Origin: Sediminicola sp040566555
Lineage (GTDB): Bacteria > Bacteroidota > Bacteroidia > Flavobacteriales > Flavobacteriaceae
Direction: 5' to 3'
Assembly: GCF_040566555.1 (NCBI RefSeq)
Contig: NZ_JBEWYP010000001.1
Coordinates: 620,001-684,000, forward strand
Length of the DNA: 64,000 nt
Shown here: positions 62,454 to 64,000 of the stretch, in pieces
Numbering within the stretch: position 1 is the stretch's first letter
Layout of the letters: every line of letters starts with the position of its first letter
Made by a program: the position numbers and the translations under genes
Notes under the pieces: model-generated
Database searches by the model: none
Told to the model about the DNA's origin: nothing
What the model saw: the letters and a program-made list of their open reading frames with translations, nothing else

Positions 62454-63136
62454 CCAGCAACTGTTTGGTCTTCCATAATCCTACCCCCTTTTAATCGTAA
62501 TATGCGCTGGGTCTTCTGCGCTAATTCCAAATCATGGGTGACAATCACCAAAGTGGTTCCCAATTCTTTGTTTAGCTCAAAAAGTAGCTGTACCACCTTT
62601 TCCCCGGTTTCGACATCCAAATTCCCTGTAGGCTCATCGGCGAACAAGATGGAAGGCTTATTGCAAAAGGCCCGTGCCAAGGCAACCCGTTGTTGCTCCC
62701 CTCCGGAAAGTTGTGAAGGATAATGGTGGATACGATCAGCCAGGCCTACCTTGCCCAAAAGTTCCACGGCCCTTTTTGTGGCACTCTTGTCCCCTCTTAA
62801 TTCCAAGGGCACAGCCACATTTTCTAGGGCAGTAAGAGTAGGTAACAATTGGAAGTCCTGAAAAATAAAACCAACATGCTTGTTTCTCAACTGTGCCCGC
62901 TCATCTTCATTTAAACTGCCTAGATCCGTGCCACATAACGCTATGGAACCGGTATCGGTTTGATCCAAACCTGCACAAAGCCCCAAAAGAGTGGTCTTAC
63001 CACTTCCTGATGGCCCAACAATAGAGAAGGTTTCCCCCTCTTCTATATCAAAACTGATATCTTGAAGTACCGTTAATTCCTTGGACCCACTGGTATAGCT
63101 TTTCCCTAGGTTATGTATGTTTAATATCTTTGTCAT
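62450..63136 (-). CDS. ybbA: YbbA-like ABC transporter ATP-binding protein
   Basis: 228 residues, complete ATPase. Walker A GPSGSGKTT near 40-48, signature LSGGEQQRVALARAF, Walker B ILFADEPTGNLD and the H-loop VTHD. It is of the LolD/MacB type and pairs with the permease gene that overlaps it by 4 nt. Divergent from the TesA-like gene. Confidence 0.93.
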   Translation of the reverse strand: MTKILNIHNLGKSYTSGSKELTVLQDISFDIEEGETFSIVGPSGSGKTTLLGLCAGLDQTDTGSIALCGTDLGSLNEDERAQLRNKHVGFIFQDFQLLPTLTALENVAVPLELRGDKSATKRAVELLGKVGLADRIHHYPSQLSGGEQQRVALARAFCNKPSILFADEPTGNLDVETGEKVVQLLFELNKELGTTLVIVTHDLELAQKTQRILRLKGGRIMEDQTVAG

Positions 63137-63209
63137 TTCCCTACTTTTATATTCACTTTCCGAAAGGAAGCAAAATAAAGAAATGATTTTGATTAAAATC
63201 CGTAAGCCT

Positions 63210-63908
63210 ATGAGAACCCTGTTAACCTTTTGTTATTTTTTGGCATTCCTACTTACCGTTTCCTGCGGGGAGAACGCCACCAAAAAAGAATCTCAGGACA
63301 TAAATAAGGAAATCCAAGAGGAAAACAACAATAGTACAACAGCCTCTGAAAAGGTTATTCTATTTTTCGGCAACAGCCTAACCGCCGGTATGGGCTTAGA
63401 TCCCAATGAGGCCTTTCCAGCCGTGATCCAACAGAGACTGGATTCCCTTAATTTGCCCTATACCGCAGTGAATGCCGGCCTTAGCGGAGAAACCACTGCT
63501 GCAGGAAAAAACAGGATCAATTGGGTCCTCAATCAAAAGGTGGACATTTTTGTGTTGGAATTGGGCGCCAATGACGGACTTAGAGGTATTCCCCTGGAAG
63601 AAACCCGCAGCAACCTCCAGACCATCATTGATAAGGTACTGGCAAAAAATCCGGAGACAAAAATAGTCCTTGCCGGGATGCAGATACCCCCTAATATGGG
63701 TCAGGAGTATACTTCCGAATTTAGGGAGATATTTCCAGAATTGGCCGCAAAGAACAATGCGGCGCTTATTCCTTTTCTTTTGGAGAAGGTGGCAGGGATC
63801 CCATCTTTGAACCAAGCGGATGGCATTCACCCAACCGTGGAAGGTCAAAAAATAGTAGCATATCAAAATGTATGGCCGGTTTTAAAACCCTTACTCATAG
63901 AAAAGTAA
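63210..63908 (+). CDS. tesA: TesA-like GDSL esterase lipoprotein
   Basis: 232 residues. The start at 63210 gives a lipoprotein signal (LLTFCYFLAFLLTVSCGE); an ATG at 63183 would only extend the N-terminus. Block I reads ILFFGNSLTAGMGL with the catalytic Ser, block III GANDGLRG, and block V DGIHPTVEG with Asp and His. It hydrolyses esters or thioesters in the envelope. It lies divergent to YbbA/YbbP, the same arrangement as in E. coli. Confidence 0.9.
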   Translation: MRTLLTFCYFLAFLLTVSCGENATKKESQDINKEIQEENNNSTTASEKVILFFGNSLTAGMGLDPNEAFPAVIQQRLDSLNLPYTAVNAGLSGETTAAGKNRINWVLNQKVDIFVLELGANDGLRGIPLEETRSNLQTIIDKVLAKNPETKIVLAGMQIPPNMGQEYTSEFREIFPELAAKNNAALIPFLLEKVAGIPSLNQADGIHPTVEGQKIVAYQNVWPVLKPLLIEK

Positions 63909-63911
63909 GCT

Positions 63912-64000
63912 ATGAAAAAAAGCGAGGAATTTGAACAGATCTTAAATGGTTACTCTCCCAATATTCAAGAATTGGCCCTGGCCACTAGGCAACTTATTTT
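63912..64000 (+). CDS. Partial DUF1801-like protein
   Basis: The ATG lies 3 nt after the TesA stop and the frame runs off the window: MKKSEEFEQILNGYSPNIQE then LALATRQLI. The opening with a helix and ...ATRQLI is typical of DUF1801 (YdhG-like) proteins. Only 29 residues seen. Confidence 0.5.
   Translation, partial: MKKSEEFEQILNGYSPNIQELALATRQLI

Noticed and set aside
1..64000. Searched by eye for tRNA, rRNA, prophage and integrase genes
   Set aside because: No tRNA cloverleaf with a CCA end, no rRNA sequence and no integrase or phage structural gene was recognised. A dedicated tRNA search could still find one.

Overview
The window looks like a chromosomal segment of a marine-type member of the Flavobacteriaceae (Bacteroidota). 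The signs are moderate GC content, genes often lacking strong Shine-Dalgarno sequences, TAnnTTTG-type -7 promoter elements, exported proteins ending their signal in 'AQ' or 'CQ', many SusD-free lipoproteins with short lipoboxes, and typical families (DUF1343/NamZ, DUF885, group III truncated hemoglobin, YbbAP/TesA). No rRNA, tRNA or CRISPR array was recognised.

Region 1 (about 1-16 kb) is a redox or low-oxygen stress island, almost all on the minus strand. It holds a short-chain dehydrogenase, a DUF2267 protein, a D-lactate dehydrogenase operon, and a five-gene operon (universal stress protein, eRF1-like protein, MscS channel, ATP-cone/Mrr nuclease, beta-CASP RNase). Thioredoxin, a second universal stress protein, a PAS histidine kinase paired with a receiver-Crp fusion regulator, and a truncated hemoglobin follow. 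Six promoters here carry the same Crp/FNR-type palindrome (TGAY-N4-RTCA), each 33 bp from a TAnnTTTG-like element. I infer one regulon run by the local kinase/regulator pair. A DnaQ/UvrC-like nuclease follows.

Region 2 (16-30 kb) is mostly core metabolism: a CstB-like persulfide dioxygenase/rhodanese with DUF2892 and SulP neighbours, cupin, aldose epimerase, M20 peptidase, cysteine synthase family enzyme, LolE-like permease, NamZ-like muramidase, sterol desaturase-like protein, methyltransferase, metalloprotease lipoprotein and QueE.

Region 3 (30-37.6 kb) is accessory DNA. A REP-associated tyrosine transposase (RAYT) sits in the middle of at least twelve copies of a 26-bp GC-rich palindrome. 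Nearly every gene-to-gene gap in this stretch has a copy, and I saw none elsewhere in the window. Genes here include a zinc-ribbon/HEPN protein, small unknown proteins, a truncated exported protein ending in a REP, a Tat-exported Gfo/Idh/MocA oxidoreductase, an aldo/keto reductase and an AlkD-like protein.

Region 4 (37.6-64 kb) returns to chromosomal housekeeping and envelope genes: a zinc metallopeptidase, an unusually long PLP enzyme, an outer-membrane beta-barrel, and an operon of OmpR regulator, sensor kinase, USP-like protein and SulP transporter. Two response regulators here appear to lack ATG/GTG/TTG starts. A run of plus-strand small enzymes and lipoproteins follows, then an SLC12-like transporter and the YbbA/YbbP/TesA cluster. 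The window ends inside a DUF1801-like gene.
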